This document shows positions 36,838 through 49,169 of a stretch of DNA of 64,000 nucleotides, one piece after another (position 1 is the stretch's first letter; every line of letters begins with the position of its first letter). The notes beneath the pieces are model-generated. The model was given only the letters and a program-made list of their open reading frames with translations. It was not told the DNA's origin and did no database searches. Made by a program: the position numbers and the translations under genes. The stretch comes from Phoronis australis (Eukaryota; Phoronida; Phoronidae). The DNA is taken from positions 428,733-492,732 of the forward strand of contig NMRA01000158.1 in assembly GCA_002633005.1 (NCBI GenBank). Reading direction: 5' to 3'.

Positions 36838-39024
36838 AGAATGCGAGAGTGTACGCACGCGCCATTTCCAAAATCGCAGTTCTAGGGTTGGTCAACCGAA
36901 AATTTTCTGAAGCTTTTTCTTAAGCCACTGGTGGTTTTGATGTCCTTGTTGGCAAAGGAAATCAAGTCCTGTCATGACGAGGAATATTAGGAGACAGGTG
37001 TTATCAACTTGAGCTTGCGTAGGAACTAGAAAAATGTACAAAATGTGCAAACTTTGTAACATCATACCTTAGAAACGATTAATTGTATTCATATGAAAGT
37101 TGCATATACTGTGCGTTATGCGCTAGTCTAAAATGTGCTAAACATTGTTTTAGAATTTTCTTCCTTTGCATGAGAGGCTATAAAAATAGTTGCGTTTTGA
37201 CTTTTACGACTACAGGCTCTAAAGTTAAGTCGAAAAAAAGTCATATTTTAGAAAACTAAAAACGTATCATAAACGTTGATGTTATTGATACTATTGTTTT
37301 TCTATCATTGTAGCTTTACGTTTGCTAACTTTTACTAACAATCATGATCACGGGGCGTAATTGACGGCAAATTGGTGAAAATCAAATGCTACAGGCTGTG
37401 TACACTTTAACTGAGTTACAATTAATAGTTCAGACTGCGCAGAATCAGGTAAGTGAAAGCCGACTGGTGTCCGAAAATGGTCGAAACCTTTACAAAATGA
37501 CGACCAGCCAACAATGCGAGTCGCCAGCCGACTAGAACGACGTCTTTCGTGAGAATGCCACTTAAGTGAATGATCGGCCGGGCGAGGTTGGAATCTTGAA
37601 TCATGGGATAGAACTAACAAATTATAAGATAGGCTACGATTCACTGTGTTCGTTCCGCGAAAAATTTTGCCACACGTACAAACTAATGTCTTGGGTGTAC
37701 GGAACAGTCTTGTATACTGTGTCGATTCCACCTGAGGGTTGACTAGCGGGCATTCGGGCAGTGTCTCGTGGACCCCTCTCTCCTTAATAAGGAGAAATGG
37801 TTTTAATGCTAGTGAAAGTTGACACTAATTGGATGCAATTAATTTACGAGACATGACGTCCTTGATATTAGAGTCCCTAGGATCATAACCCTTTCCAATA
37901 AATTCGGACGACAAGTCAAAGCAATCATGAGATAAATTAAGGAGTTCAAATCACGTGGTCTGTGTGACGAGCGGGGTGGTCCGCCATATTGATTAGTGGG
38001 GATGGAAGTGAGTCGACCTCCCCATTGACTTAAGCATTAACAGCAACCAAACGGCAGCCATTTTTACTGTACGTACGTCAAGAAACGTTATGTACACGTA
38101 GTAACCCAGACCAGTGTCCTTATCAGGCTAACTTAGCAACATCATATCTTGCTGATTGATTAGACTCATACGAAACAGACACTGGGCTACATGAGTGATT
38201 CCCCAACGCGCCGTTACGAATTGTTTTTAAAATGTTCCACTTTTGCATAAGACGACTTTGATGATATTCATATTAATTTGAAAAATAATCAAAAGTTACA
38301 TAAATCGACAATGAAATGTAACAGAGTTCTTGAGATTTCATCTTCTGATTTGTGATCCCATACGCTAATCAGGCCCGTAGGAACGGAAAAATATGGGGGG
38401 GGGGGCACAAACCAATTTGACTTCGCCAACCTACCCCCTTGCTATCAGCACCCCTCCCCCCGTTCTCTGTGTGTCACCATATTTGTACTGCACCCCACCC
38501 CCGACGACCGCCATAGGTGGAGGTAATACCGGGGATGCAACCATCGGAATTTGAGTAACCGTGAACCAACAGTTTCACGGAGAGTACGAGTTGGTCTAGG
38601 GCCATCACACTGACGGGTAGATGGGAGCTGCCTGAAGTAACTATAGCTGGGTTCCAACAGTGGATTCGTACCTATTCATCTGCTCTGGGTTGAAGGTCAA
38701 AGTTTGTTTGATTATGATCCAGTTTCGGGGAATACTTCATTTTATTAATGGCCATTCTTGGAAGTAGTTTTTTGGAAAGGTGAGGTCCCGAGGTGCCTGG
38801 TGCGAATGCCTTTGTGGCCGTTTCAGAATCCCTAGACAAAACACAGCCGGTAGTCCAGTTTCTGGTTGCTGGAGGAAATGATACAGAGTGTGTCCCAAAA
38901 ATGTACACACTTCAACGTCTGGAGTTCAAATTCAGTTTCCGTGGGTAACTGAGATTCTCTGCAGGCCTACTGCATTGTTACACCTTATTTCTAACGTGGG
39001 TGTACCACTCATGGCGTGCTCCAT

Positions 39025-39236
39025 GCATGCGCGCACCCATGGGGAGGGGCTTGGGGGGCTCGTTCATTTGGAAAAGTGGGCAAAAAGGTCCGCTTTAAAG
39101 AAACAAAAATTCTGAGAAAAACGGGACAAAACGGGAATTCGCATATGCAGAGTTCATAATTCTGAACGAACAACGTATTCCGTTTTTTTTTAGTAAAAGG
39201 TCCACATCCTCAAAAACTCGAGCCCTCTATAGTTTT
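39025..39236 (-). repeat. Dispersed ~250-bp repeat family, copy in reverse orientation
   Basis: Starts gcatgcgcgcaccca and carries gtccacatcctcaaaaactcg near the other end, the inverse of the interior of the 3091 and 44074 copies. One terminus is missing. Confidence 0.45.
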
Positions 39237-39364
39237 GAAGAACAAAAATTCTTTGTGCAATACTACTGGACACTAAAAACATCAAGGAAGTGCAAAGAGC
39301 ACATTTCCAATTTGATGACCGATGACTTAGATTTTATTTGTTAAATACTTAAACTTCTTTTTCG

Positions 39365-40055
39365 ATCTATGGTTTGTAAACTTAAACCCAGTAATCTAGT
39401 TCCTAAGCCAATGAACAATTTATAGTCATTTGAATTGTGACAACATTTTGGGACACTTTGTAGATGTGTTCCAAATTCATCAATTTCCTTGAGACTTATT
39501 TCAGATAGACAAAAATCGTTTAGAGTACTTTTATATTTGGGGATCTGATGATAGATCGAATTTTCCCAATTTCCGCCTGCAACTAAGTTCATTGAAGTAT
39601 TGTCATTTCTTACAAGATTAGCTTCTATTTGTCAAAGAATCATCTCTCAATCAGTCCATTTCCATAGATACATAAACATGTAAATCAGAAACCAACAATC
39701 AAATCCTTGAGAAATGCGTTTACCTTGATTTAAATTGACTTAATTCCTGTTTGATACCCTGCTAGTAAGTTTAAGCAGCAAATCTTGTACCGAAGTCATT
39801 TGAATTGTGAGTAAATTTTTGGGAAGTGTCCAATTTTCATCAATGTCTTTCAATTGATAATTATTTAAATAGGCAAAAAGCGTAAAAGTGCACTTTCATA
39901 TTTGGGGATTGGATTATATTTTTTTCCATATTCAGGCTTCAAGTTAATTCCCTGAATCGTAATCATTTCTTAAAAGATAAGCTTGTAATTGCCAAAAATC
40001 AGCTATTCGCTTGTCGGTTTTCGTAGATACATAAACATGAAAATCAGAAACCAAC
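39365..40055. repeat. Degenerate tandem duplication, two units of about 330 bp
   Basis: The unit at about 39365-39700 is repeated at about 39765-40055. Shared blocks include gtcatttgaattgtga, catatttggggat and agatacataaacatg plus aaatcagaaaccaac. Divergence is substantial. No convincing protein is encoded. Confidence 0.6.
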
Positions 40056-41481
40056 GAATTTGTTGATCAAAACGGAATATTATAAGCATTTTCCGCTGGC
40101 ATGCTCGCAGATTTTTGACGGGTATCCGGGGAAAATAGGAGATTGGGTATTCATAGTAAGGTGTATTTTTCCTTATTTCCGATGTACACTGTACCTACAA
40201 CAGTTCAGGAGTTAAACTTGACCTCAAAAAAGCTGAAATATTTGTTTATTATTGCCAGTATTTGAGTACATTCGTTCGACATGTACACGGTCATCCTAAC
40301 GGTAGCCTCGACAGCAGTATTTTCCACATGTGGGAATTCCTTACAAACAATTCATAACCATATTCAAACGAGATTCTATTCTATGGGAATCCGTAACATT
40401 ATTCTTTAACTAACCATTGGAAATAGTCCTTTTGTGTAATTAGCAAATAGCGGTCTTCACGCTCTTCAAAATTCCGCCCTTTCGATTGCGGTCAATCCTA
40501 TTGCATTTTTTCACATTTATGGTTGTTTTAGTAGAATTTCTTGAAACTACTGTTCTGTGCACGAGTGTTTTGTGTTTTCTATGAATAATTTGGAATCTCG
40601 ACTTCCCTCATGAATACTTGGCAGTGTCAGATTTACATGTATAGAGGGACAAAGGGACATTTCCCCGAACTTCTCCACCGAGAGAGGGTCCCGTCTGAAA
40701 TGGGACAACTTAACTATGAAAGGCTAAATATTATCAAGCTTGAAAAAGAGTGAGAGTTCATTCCACCACAAGACGGTGCAGGAAATGACCTTCCCCAACA
40801 TGAAAGTTGTTTGCACCAATCTATGGTTGCACGAGTTCACGAAAAACAGGAAACTAGACGTAATCGAGTCCAACTTTGGGTCTTCTCTGCGTGAGTGGAC
40901 CCTTAGGAATTTGTCAATAAAAACATAGAATGTCTTCAATGGCTTCCGTCAAAGGTGGGGCCCCCCAATTTGAAAAATCATGAAATGTGCACCAATTGAT
41001 CATATCTGTCAGATCACCAATTTTTCTCAAGCGATATACATTTCAAGAAGAATGCGGTAGTTGTCTCAGTTAGCCCATGCCACAGATAGGGGCCTCTGGA
41101 AAAATGTGGTTTTTGCAGTCGCAAAATTGACTTATTAAATTTAAAAATCCAGTAAATTAATACTCTCCGCAAAAGCTTCACTTTACATTTTTTTCGATTT
41201 TTCGAAATATATGCATGATTCATTACGTGCATGTTTTCAAGTGCGTTTAGACGACCTGTGTTGCGAAAGCGAAGACCCCAACAATGTCATGTCCAGGGTC
41301 CTCAAAAGGTAAACCATGCAGTGATACAGAGTTGTTAAATATTCTCTAGAATTTTCTCCCTTATCCGCATTGAGCAGTGAGCAGTCTTTCTTTCCTCGAC
41401 TGTTCACGTCCCATGCGTATGTCGGTTGCTACGGTTTAACCCTGAAGCCTGAAAAGTTTTGGGGGCCTATGCCCCCCCCCC

Positions 41482-41491
41482 NNNNNNNNNN
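41482..41491. other. Assembly gap (10 N) within a C homopolymer
   Basis: Ten unknown bases flanked by poly-C on both sides; the gap marks an unresolved homopolymer or low-complexity join. Confidence 0.95.
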
Positions 41492-41559
41492 CCCCCCCGG
41501 CCCCTCGCTTCCTACGGCCCTGCTAATATATCGTCTGCTGGCGCCGCTTCCTCGTAACT

Positions 41560-41982
41560 ACATTACCAAATATTGTAGTTATTTAACTATTTTCAGGAGA
41601 TGTTACAACTTCAATGTACAGTTACAGTTGTTTTCATGTTTGTTATCTCCCTTCAGGTAATAAATCGTTACATTTAGAACTGTTTCTTTTACTAGATATA
41701 AATTGCAACCTAACGCGCAAGTACATAATAGGATGTGTTCCGCCACGTGAACAGTCTGAGTGAAGTATTTAAAAAATCTGCGGAAAAACGAAAGAAGCTT
41801 AGGAATTGGAAGCGTATGGTAAATACAAAACGTACTTCGAGAAGCGTAGATGAAGTAATATCCCACTCGACATCTTTCCGCGTATCGACCTCGACCTTCT
41901 GTCTCGGTCGATAGGTGGAATAATGTCGTGAGGGATATTACTTCTTCTACGCCAATCTCGGTACGTTTTGTGTATTTATAAT
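41560..41982 (+). repeat. ~400-bp dispersed repeat with a terminal palindrome, copy 1
   Basis: The whole segment is repeated at 57070-57452. The first half contains caggagatgttacaa and gcaacctaacgcgcaagta. The second half is a large hairpin: atacaaaacgtacYtcg and aatatcccactcgac are mirrored by gggatattactt and cggtacgttttgtgta. Confidence 0.75.
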
Positions 41983-42428
41983 GAATAAAAATTTTTTTTT
42001 TTGCTGTCAACATACCTTTCGTTTAAGCTAAAGTTTACTTAAAGAACTTGGTCACACGACTGAATTAATGGCAGATAGACAAATAATCAAACATCTGATT
42101 GTACAGGTGTCCTGCTTTCAGAAATTACACTAAGTTAAACATGTACAGACTTGTCGATGGGTGCCCACATGGCCTTAGGGCCAGTTACCTTAAAAACCGT
42201 GGACGTCTTTCCGTTTACCTCAAGATAATTTAAACTAAAGATGGAGCCTAAGTGAAGAATTGTAATCAATTCGTGTTAAACTTTTACATGTATCTCCAGG
42301 GTAGAGACCAGTAGACTGCAAGATATCAGTTTCAATATGCGGCAGTGAATCAGATCCCATAATTCAATATCGAAACCGTCACTGTCCAATCACCTCAAAA
42401 GCCGCCGTTTTGATAGGACAGGCTCGTA

Positions 42429-42630
42429 AGCACGAACTTTAAAATTAGCGCGTAAGTAAATAACGACATATCTATATGTGTACCTGTACAGTCTCTTCTC
42501 TACCTGTGTCGCTTGTTTTGAGTTTGTAACTGTTTCCTAGAGAATGGTTTAGTGAAATAAACCGAAACGTTGGATTGGATAGATATGAATGTCGTTATTT
42601 ACTTAAGCGCTAATTTTAAAGTTCGTGCTT
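42429..42630. mobile_element. 202-bp MITE with ~45-bp near-perfect terminal inverted repeats
   Basis: The left arm 42429-42474 (agcacgaactttaaaattag then taagtaaataacgacat) is mirrored by 42583-42630 with about one mismatch. The loop contains no gene. No clear target duplication was found. Confidence 0.85.
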
Positions 42631-42849
42631 CTGTTCAGGCCTAAAGCAAATGTGATCAACTGGCTCGTAAGCTTCGGAGCATACTAAAAGACTTGCATTT
42701 GCTTGGCCTGGTTTTGCAAGATCTTGCTTTTCATTCAAAAAGTAAGCCTAGGCCTACGAACCCTCTACATTACTGTTTTGAAGAAGCGTAAAGAAAAGAT
42801 AGGTGATAGAAATTGCTTTTGATTATTGGTTAATACATTCATTTGTCTT

Positions 42850-43028
42850 CTTGTCAAATACATGGGTTACCCACCATATCACAATTCTCTCAATCATCCA
42901 CAGAGCCCATCCGCTCCAATAGGTGGCACTCAACAGTTTTTGCTGATTTTGGTCTTGAAATGTCTTGGCAGCATCAACAGTCGGTTCCACAGGATGTACA
43001 AAACCTGAAAACACGAACAGTATGCCTA
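42850..43028 (-). CDS. Possible exon of a small membrane protein (unidentified)
   Basis: On the minus strand a good acceptor (poly-T tract, gtgtag) precedes an open frame reading GILFVFSGFVHPVEP, then LLSATYWSGWALWMIERIV and IWWV. There is a possible donor after IWW (GTAACC). The mix of a hydrophobic N-terminal stretch, a polar linker and a Trp-rich helix looks like a membrane protein; similarity to TMEM254 is only a guess. Other frames are also open over this interval, which weakens the case. No partner exons were found. Confidence 0.25.
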
Positions 43029-43194
43029 CACGGGACAAAAAAAAATAACAAAAAGTGAAGAAAATGGGTTCGGCCCGGCTTGACGGCAGTTTTGTGGACT
43101 AAATGGAAAGTGATTGCCACAAATAGTATTCAGTAGTTTTTTGAAGCTGTTTTGAGTAAGCAGAGTCTAGAAGTTTGGCCCGTGCTCTTGTAGA

Positions 43195-44040
43195 ATACGA
43201 AAGTATTGTCATTTTAAGTGCATATCCTTGCTGAGTTTTGAAGTGTTGGCGCGAATCCAGGTTGCCAAAAACCTGAATTTTTGTAATCTAGAGTGTCTCT
43301 TTTCTTGCGCCGGGGTAGGCGTGAATTTGCGATTTTAGGTAAACGTAGCGAATCTCGAACTTTTTTGGTAATTTTTGGCATCTCGTTGTTTCACGGTGGC
43401 TGTAGCAAGGTAAAAGACATGGAACAATTCAATTTTGAGAAACGCCGTAGAGTGCACTTTCTGTCATCTATGCTTTTTTCAGGTGTAAGCGACATTTGTG
43501 CAAACAAGGGCTTTGATTAATCCAGGCAACTGAGAAGGCCAAACTCAGTCACTGGTACTTTGGTTTACATGTAAGTCTTTATCTACCAGGAAACGGAAAT
43601 CCTGGCATTTTCAAAGCACATAATTGTTCATTAGTGAGAAATTTTTGGCAAGAATAAAGATACCCTTCAGACAAGAGGGAATGGGCAAAATGTGGTTTGC
43701 AATACCTTTTAATGTAAATTTCTGGAATCTAGAGTGCAAGAGCATTTAGATTCTTCCTCTCTTGCCACAGCCAAGGTAGTCACGAATGTGTGGCTTTAGG
43801 TAAAAAAAGTGAAAGCACAATTTTTGGTCATTTGATCTCAAATTTTTGGCTTCCCAAATGTTCTGGTGGGCGTTGGCAATGACGACAAAAAGACACGCCT
43901 TTGTTGAATTTATTCACCCTTGAGAAACCTGCAGCGAATGCACTTTCTTAAATTATACCTTTTTTCAAGTGTCTTGTTACACGGTGTAAACAAGGGCTTT
44001 TGTTGTTCCAGACCGGCAATGACGTCAAAAAAGACACCGT
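43195..44040. repeat. Degenerate tandem duplication, two units, offset ~470 bp
   Basis: Units at about 43195-43560 and 43680-44040 share aatctagagtg, a ttaggtaaa block, the ttttgagaaac/tttcaggtgt block and caaacaagggctttg. Non-coding. Confidence 0.5.
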
Positions 44041-44073
44041 AACTGTGGCCTTGAACCTATAATAAGACGATGG

Positions 44074-44322
44074 TGCATGCGTGTACTCAACTTAAAAATG
44101 GGGATCGAAGTTTTGAGTATGTGGACCACTTACTAAGATTCACGGGGTACGTACCATAGCTATGAGTAGAGAAATTGGCCGAATTTTGGTAGTTCCTGTT
44201 ACTTAGTGGACTTTTGTCTCGAAGTTTCTATTTTTCGGAGTTTTTGAGGGGGACGTTTTTGCCCACTTTGCCAAATTGGGGGCTCGTTCGACTCCTCAGG
44301 CGCCCCTGGGTGTGCGTATATG
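44074..44322 (+). repeat. Dispersed ~250-bp inverted-terminal repeat family, best second full copy
   Basis: Starts gcatgcgtgtactca and ends ctgggtgtgcgtat. The interior matches 3091-3345 through tgtggacc, ttactaagattcacgg and gccaaattgggggctcg. Confidence 0.65.
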
Positions 44323-47300
44323 TGACGATGTTACAAAACGACGGGTAATGATGAAGAGGTTGGGGGAGAAAATGATGACCGAATTCCCAATTCACTCTAC
44401 GGATAAATGTTCGCAGAAACATTCTGGCGTTTCGATTAGCTGTCTGATTTCGACGAGACCATTACACAAGAGAGTCTCAAATCGGCGAATGCGACCGCCC
44501 AAACGCCATACAACTTAATTCATGAGGTCTGTTTCATTAGAAGTTAGCACGAAGGATTAAATCAATACGAAATAAAGGTTTAACCATAGACATCACAGTA
44601 TTATTATTTCAATGGATTTAACCCTATAACTGTTAGTGTAGGTTAGCCTGTAATTTTTATTAAAACTTAAAAGTTGAACAAGTAACAGAAAAAAAACTTT
44701 TGATGTACAACAAAATTATTTACAAAATTCTATCTTTGCCGAAGCATATTTTGGATTCGGTCTCGTTCCATAAGTGGTAATAAGTTCTCGGGTAAAGAGC
44801 TAACGCTTCTTGATTTGAGTAAACTTTTATCTTCACCACAGCCAAAACAAAGGATATTCGCCGACTATTTGAGTTGTGGGTGTGTTAGCGACAACAAAAT
44901 GAGAGCAGCACTTGAATGATACTGGATGCCACTTTTTAGACTTCAAAAATGAAAACTTATGCAAGCAGAGAAAATGGAAATGTGTAGAAGGTTCATGACA
45001 GAAATTATAATGGTTTTAAAAGCGGGATGACTCATCCCTACCTACTCGAAGCTCAGTGCAAAGCCCAAACGATCCTGATAACGGCTTGACATTTTTAAGT
45101 CTTTACTTTTAAGTCAGATCTGATTTTGAGACCCTTCTGAAAGGTCCCATAGTTGTAATGACACAGCATTAAATGTCTCACCTGATGATCAACGAAGAAT
45201 ATCTCTCATTTCCACTCGGTTAAATACCGTAAACCTACGCATGCCCTGGTAGGTACACCCATTGAAAGCATGAGATAAGGTTTGCAATTTGGGCCAATAA
45301 ACCGTTCGATTTTTACTACGTCGTAAATTCACTCTGATCACAAGACACTTCCAAAGGTCATACTCCCACTGAGGTAACGCCGGTTTTTCCACGACAGTCG
45401 TGGACAATTCATTGCTAATGTGACGCAACGTTTTTCACAAGAGCAAAACATTGCAATCGACGTAAAATATCTAGCTTGTCATGTAGCAGTTGCGTTGGGT
45501 CAGTATTGTAACGGCTGCCATGTTTACGCGTCCATTTGAAGATTGCAATTTTGAAAAAATAGATTAAGTAAAAACTCAAACGCCTTAGCAATGCTGCCAG
45601 CAAGAAGCGCTTGAACTAATTTCCATACTGTTCCTGCCGCTATTTTGATTGTGAGCTCGTCATCAAATGTGCAGAGCCAGAGGAGAGGTTCTCTGGTCAC
45701 GACGTGGCCTGAAAGAAGAAAACAAACTGCCAGCCTCCCGTTCAGTAACGCTGAGACCTCGCTAAAGAGAGGCTTCGCGAGATTACGTGAGATATTGCTT
45801 TGTATTTTAAATATAATCATCTGACTTTAGCTATTCGCGCCAACAGAGGCGATGGTCATTGCCTATAAAGGTGGGTGACAAGCCTGCCAAGGGACTATGG
45901 CCCAATGTTGCGACGAGACAAAGAGATCACGTGGTACAATTACACCAATAATCGTAGAACAAAGAGGGTCACGGTAGTGACCCGAGAATCCAAACAATAT
46001 GATAATGAGGACGAAGCAGTATAGCTTACATAAAATAATTTAATACTTAAATAATTTTTATCACTAACTACACAATCTAGTAACTTGCCTGCACATTAAC
46101 ATGCTGAATTTCCCCTGAGAATCTTAGCCACGGAAATTTAAATGTCTTGTGCCAATTTTACTAGACATCAATAGAACGCCAATCGCGTTTTGGTCGATCG
46201 TGGTAGACCGACCCGAAAAACCTACCCTCATTTTCGGATCGACGGAAATTCCCGAGAGAACCACAAACCTTTGCTTGGAAGGTAACATGCCATTTCACGC
46301 CTATAGGCCTACACATTACCTGATAGCGTTATGTTCTATTGCCAGACCAGGCGTAATTACCATGTTTATTGCCCTCAGTTACAGCCGAAATTGCGAACTC
46401 CTGATGGCGCATGTGGGCACATTGCTTGCGAGTTTCCAGCGCAGTTGGCAACAACTCAGAGTCACCAAAGCACTTGGCTTAAGAGCTAAGCAGCGGCGAA
46501 ATGGCCAATTAACATGTTTAAACAACGACGTCATGCATCGAGATTTCTTGAATAAATCCACCACTCAGGCTGTTTTTGACATGTTTAAAGCTGCATTGAG
46601 TCTTGAGAGTTTAATAAGCCGGGCAAGTCCTAAAATTATCATATGAAATCGTAAGTGGGTCACGCCCACATTGTCTTTGAAATAAGTTGCCGGCGCATTC
46701 GGCAGCAACTCAAAATGGGAGAATGACCGACTGTAACATTTTCAAACCAAATGCACACTGGTTAAGAATAATTCAATATTGACAGCCAAACAAGTGCAAA
46801 ATACAACTTTTAACAAGTGTATGCTGAAAGGTTTGTCGGAGACTGACAGACTATGCCTTCTCGCCCTAGGCTGCACTGCTTTGCATTTTTTAAACTTTGC
46901 TCACTAGATAAGTTGCCCTAAAGTGAAGGGTAGGACAACACCATTGTGATAAGGGACTGTGCTGGTTATCATTCACACGTGACTTAACGAGGTCACTGGT
47001 TCTTGTTATCAGTCAGTGATGTTGAGACATCACTAAACACTGCCCGCCATATCGCAAAAGCACCGGGAATTTTTCAGTGATAGAAAGATCCAGGGCCTAT
47101 TTTCGGAAACTGACACAGGTCCACTTTCGTATTGGGGGAGCCTTAATGAACGGACAATGAATCATGGTAATTTTTAACTGTTTATTTCTTCTGACCAAGG
47201 ATATGCAAGACAATACCGTGCATGTCCACAAACAGTACATACACCTAAGTATTACATTACTGACAGCTGCCTGGTACAAAGTAGTTGTAAGGATTACAAA

Positions 47301-48112
47301 CGAGCGTCTGAAACAACTACCTGATTGTAAATTAACAAAAATATAAACCACAAGATCTTAAAAAACATGTTTAGATACATACACACAAAGAGCGAAATGA
47401 TTCTGTTAAAATTCACCTGCTCTGAGCGGACTAATGGACTTCACTTTGTCAGTTTTACCACAAACACTCATGGGGATAGTCACGTGGACTCTGAATGTCC
47501 ATCACAGTTAGTACTTATGGTTTAGCAAAGCACATTTTGATTGAAAAATCAGAAACCTATGATAATAAATGCTCTCTAGTTCTACTAAAGCCTAATTCTG
47601 CCTGAAACATGCAGATAACATTCTCTTTGACACTACAAACCCTGAATAATGTCAATGTGTTTTCAAAGGTGGGTCCAGGTGCTTACACTTGGGAAATTCC
47701 CGAAGACATAATGATGTAGCTGTCCTTGCAGTGCAGACTTCCTGGTGTAGAATGTCTGATCTATGCGCCCTCTACTGCCATCCACAGAACCCATTTATAT
47801 GTAATAGCAAGCCCTATCACTGTGCACTATTTGCTGCCACTGACAGTTGAATCATAACCAAAGGCACTGACTGGTGCTGATGCTGAGCATCCAACACTGC
47901 TACTCAACATTTTTTGGTACACACAAACCCATTTTGGTGGATGTGAATTCAAAGCAGGCATGAAGTTTGATCAGCCATCTGCACCATTTATATGAATTCA
48001 TAGAAATGGTTGATACGAATTCCCATAAAGAATGAACAAAATACGATCAACCAAAGAAGCCTGAAGTGTGGTTCAAAATGATAATCCTTATAACTAGCGC
48101 CTATTTCTACCA
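44323..48112. other. Intergenic and probable 3' flank of the HDAC6-type gene
   Basis: Contains a half MITE at 45739-45804 and a 165-codon plus-strand frame at 46149-46646 without recognisable motifs. Nothing else is supported. The part nearest 48112 is likely 3' UTR of the minus-strand HDAC6-type gene. Confidence 0.4.
45739..45804 (-). mobile_element. CTAGGACCT-family MITE, one-ended fragment
   Basis: cgttcagtaacgctgagacct followed by ctcgctaaa and gagattacgtgagatattg matches the inverse of the right half of the copies at 19821 and 61723. The other end is absent. Confidence 0.6.
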
Positions 48113-49096
48113 TCAGTGAGGTATCTGTTCCCCAAACTTGCTTCTGTGGGCGGCATCTTTGGCTTCAAACAGAATCTACAAGACAAAGTGATGTGAAATC
48201 AATGTAAGACAATTTTAAGACAACCGCTTTATAAAAAGATCAGCTGTGTGCTCAACATGTGAAACATTAACTGTTATGAAATCCATCCACGTCATTGTGC
48301 ATTTTGCAGACTGAGGTATTTTGATGATTAAGAAATCAAATCTAGTAAGGGCTCGCCACTATATTCATAGGTAATGGCCTGATGTAAGGTACCCTAATTT
48401 TGAGAACCAGTTTTCTCCACTGAGTAACAGGCATCATACTGGTTCTCTATTTCCGGATCCTCTAACACAATTATTAATAATTATTAAATTACGTCATCCA
48501 GATTCCAACAATTATAGCTCAACAGCTCCAGTTCGATCTCTTCAACTCAAGTGAAAAGAATCATGGGACTGGCGCACTCTATGATCAAACAACTGACTTA
48601 CTGGGTGGTGGACATATGAGTCGCATGCGTAACACCACACTGACAGGTCGGCGTAACTCAGCACCACCCTATTGCCAGTCTCCAAACCATGCATCAACAT
48701 GTGCTCATTAATATATCGACCACAGTACACCTGAAACAGAGTGCATAGAATGACAACTGGTGCAAACTTCACAGATATCCCATAACTTCCCATGATGCAA
48801 GACACTAATGAAACTGAAAAGTACACACATGCTACCTTACCTGTCACATTAGAACTATTTTGAAATCTCTGCTTTGCACCTAGTATTAAAAACTAGCTGT
48901 ACAAAAGCCATTTTACTGATAAATGCTCCCATTAAACCAAGCTAGCCAATCACTTTGTTATTACTTCGTAACACTGTAAACAGACCCAGTTCTCTGTAGT
49001 TCCACCACACTCCCTACAGGGGGCAGCACAGTCCAGTACTCCACCAATGAGGAACCTCCTGGACCAGCTCAAGATGCGGGCACCAAGGCAACGGGA
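48113..49096 (-). CDS. HDAC6: HDAC6-type C-terminal ubiquitin-binding zinc finger (ZnF-UBP), last three exons
   Basis: Exons 49096-48965, 48730-48602 and 48175-48113 have GT-AG borders. They give [15 protein letters not shown], then [55 protein letters not shown] and [18 protein letters not shown]-stop. Order, spacing and the stop right after FGE-IPH match the C-terminus of HDAC6. There this domain binds the free Gly-Gly tail of ubiquitin and links the deacetylase to aggresomes. The zinc-ligand Cys/His set is present. The most upstream exon needs one base removed near 49043 to join WCPHL to CAAPC in frame, so either an error or a lesion is present. Deacetylase exons were not found in the window; a retrotransposon lies just upstream. 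Confidence 0.85.
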
Positions 49097-49169
49097 CTAC
49101 AGCAAACATTTGGTCCGGTGGATTCTGCAGTTAGAAGATGAAGTAACTATGTGCTCCAACAAAATGGTT

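Larger units (their letters stand above)
35981..39364. other. Intergenic, mostly featureless
   Basis: Apart from the foldback element at 36764-36837, a G homopolymer around 38394-38405 and a repeat copy at 39025-39236, nothing was recognised. Reading frames of up to 127 codons (for example minus strand 37731-37348) overlap others and have no domain signature. Confidence 0.4.

Noticed and set aside
37348-37731. 127-codon minus-strand frame
   Set aside because: Overlaps another open frame, no motif, no initiation or splice support.
46149-46646. 165-codon plus-strand frame
   Set aside because: Composition and word pattern do not resemble a conserved protein, and no exon signals support it. Kept only as intergenic.
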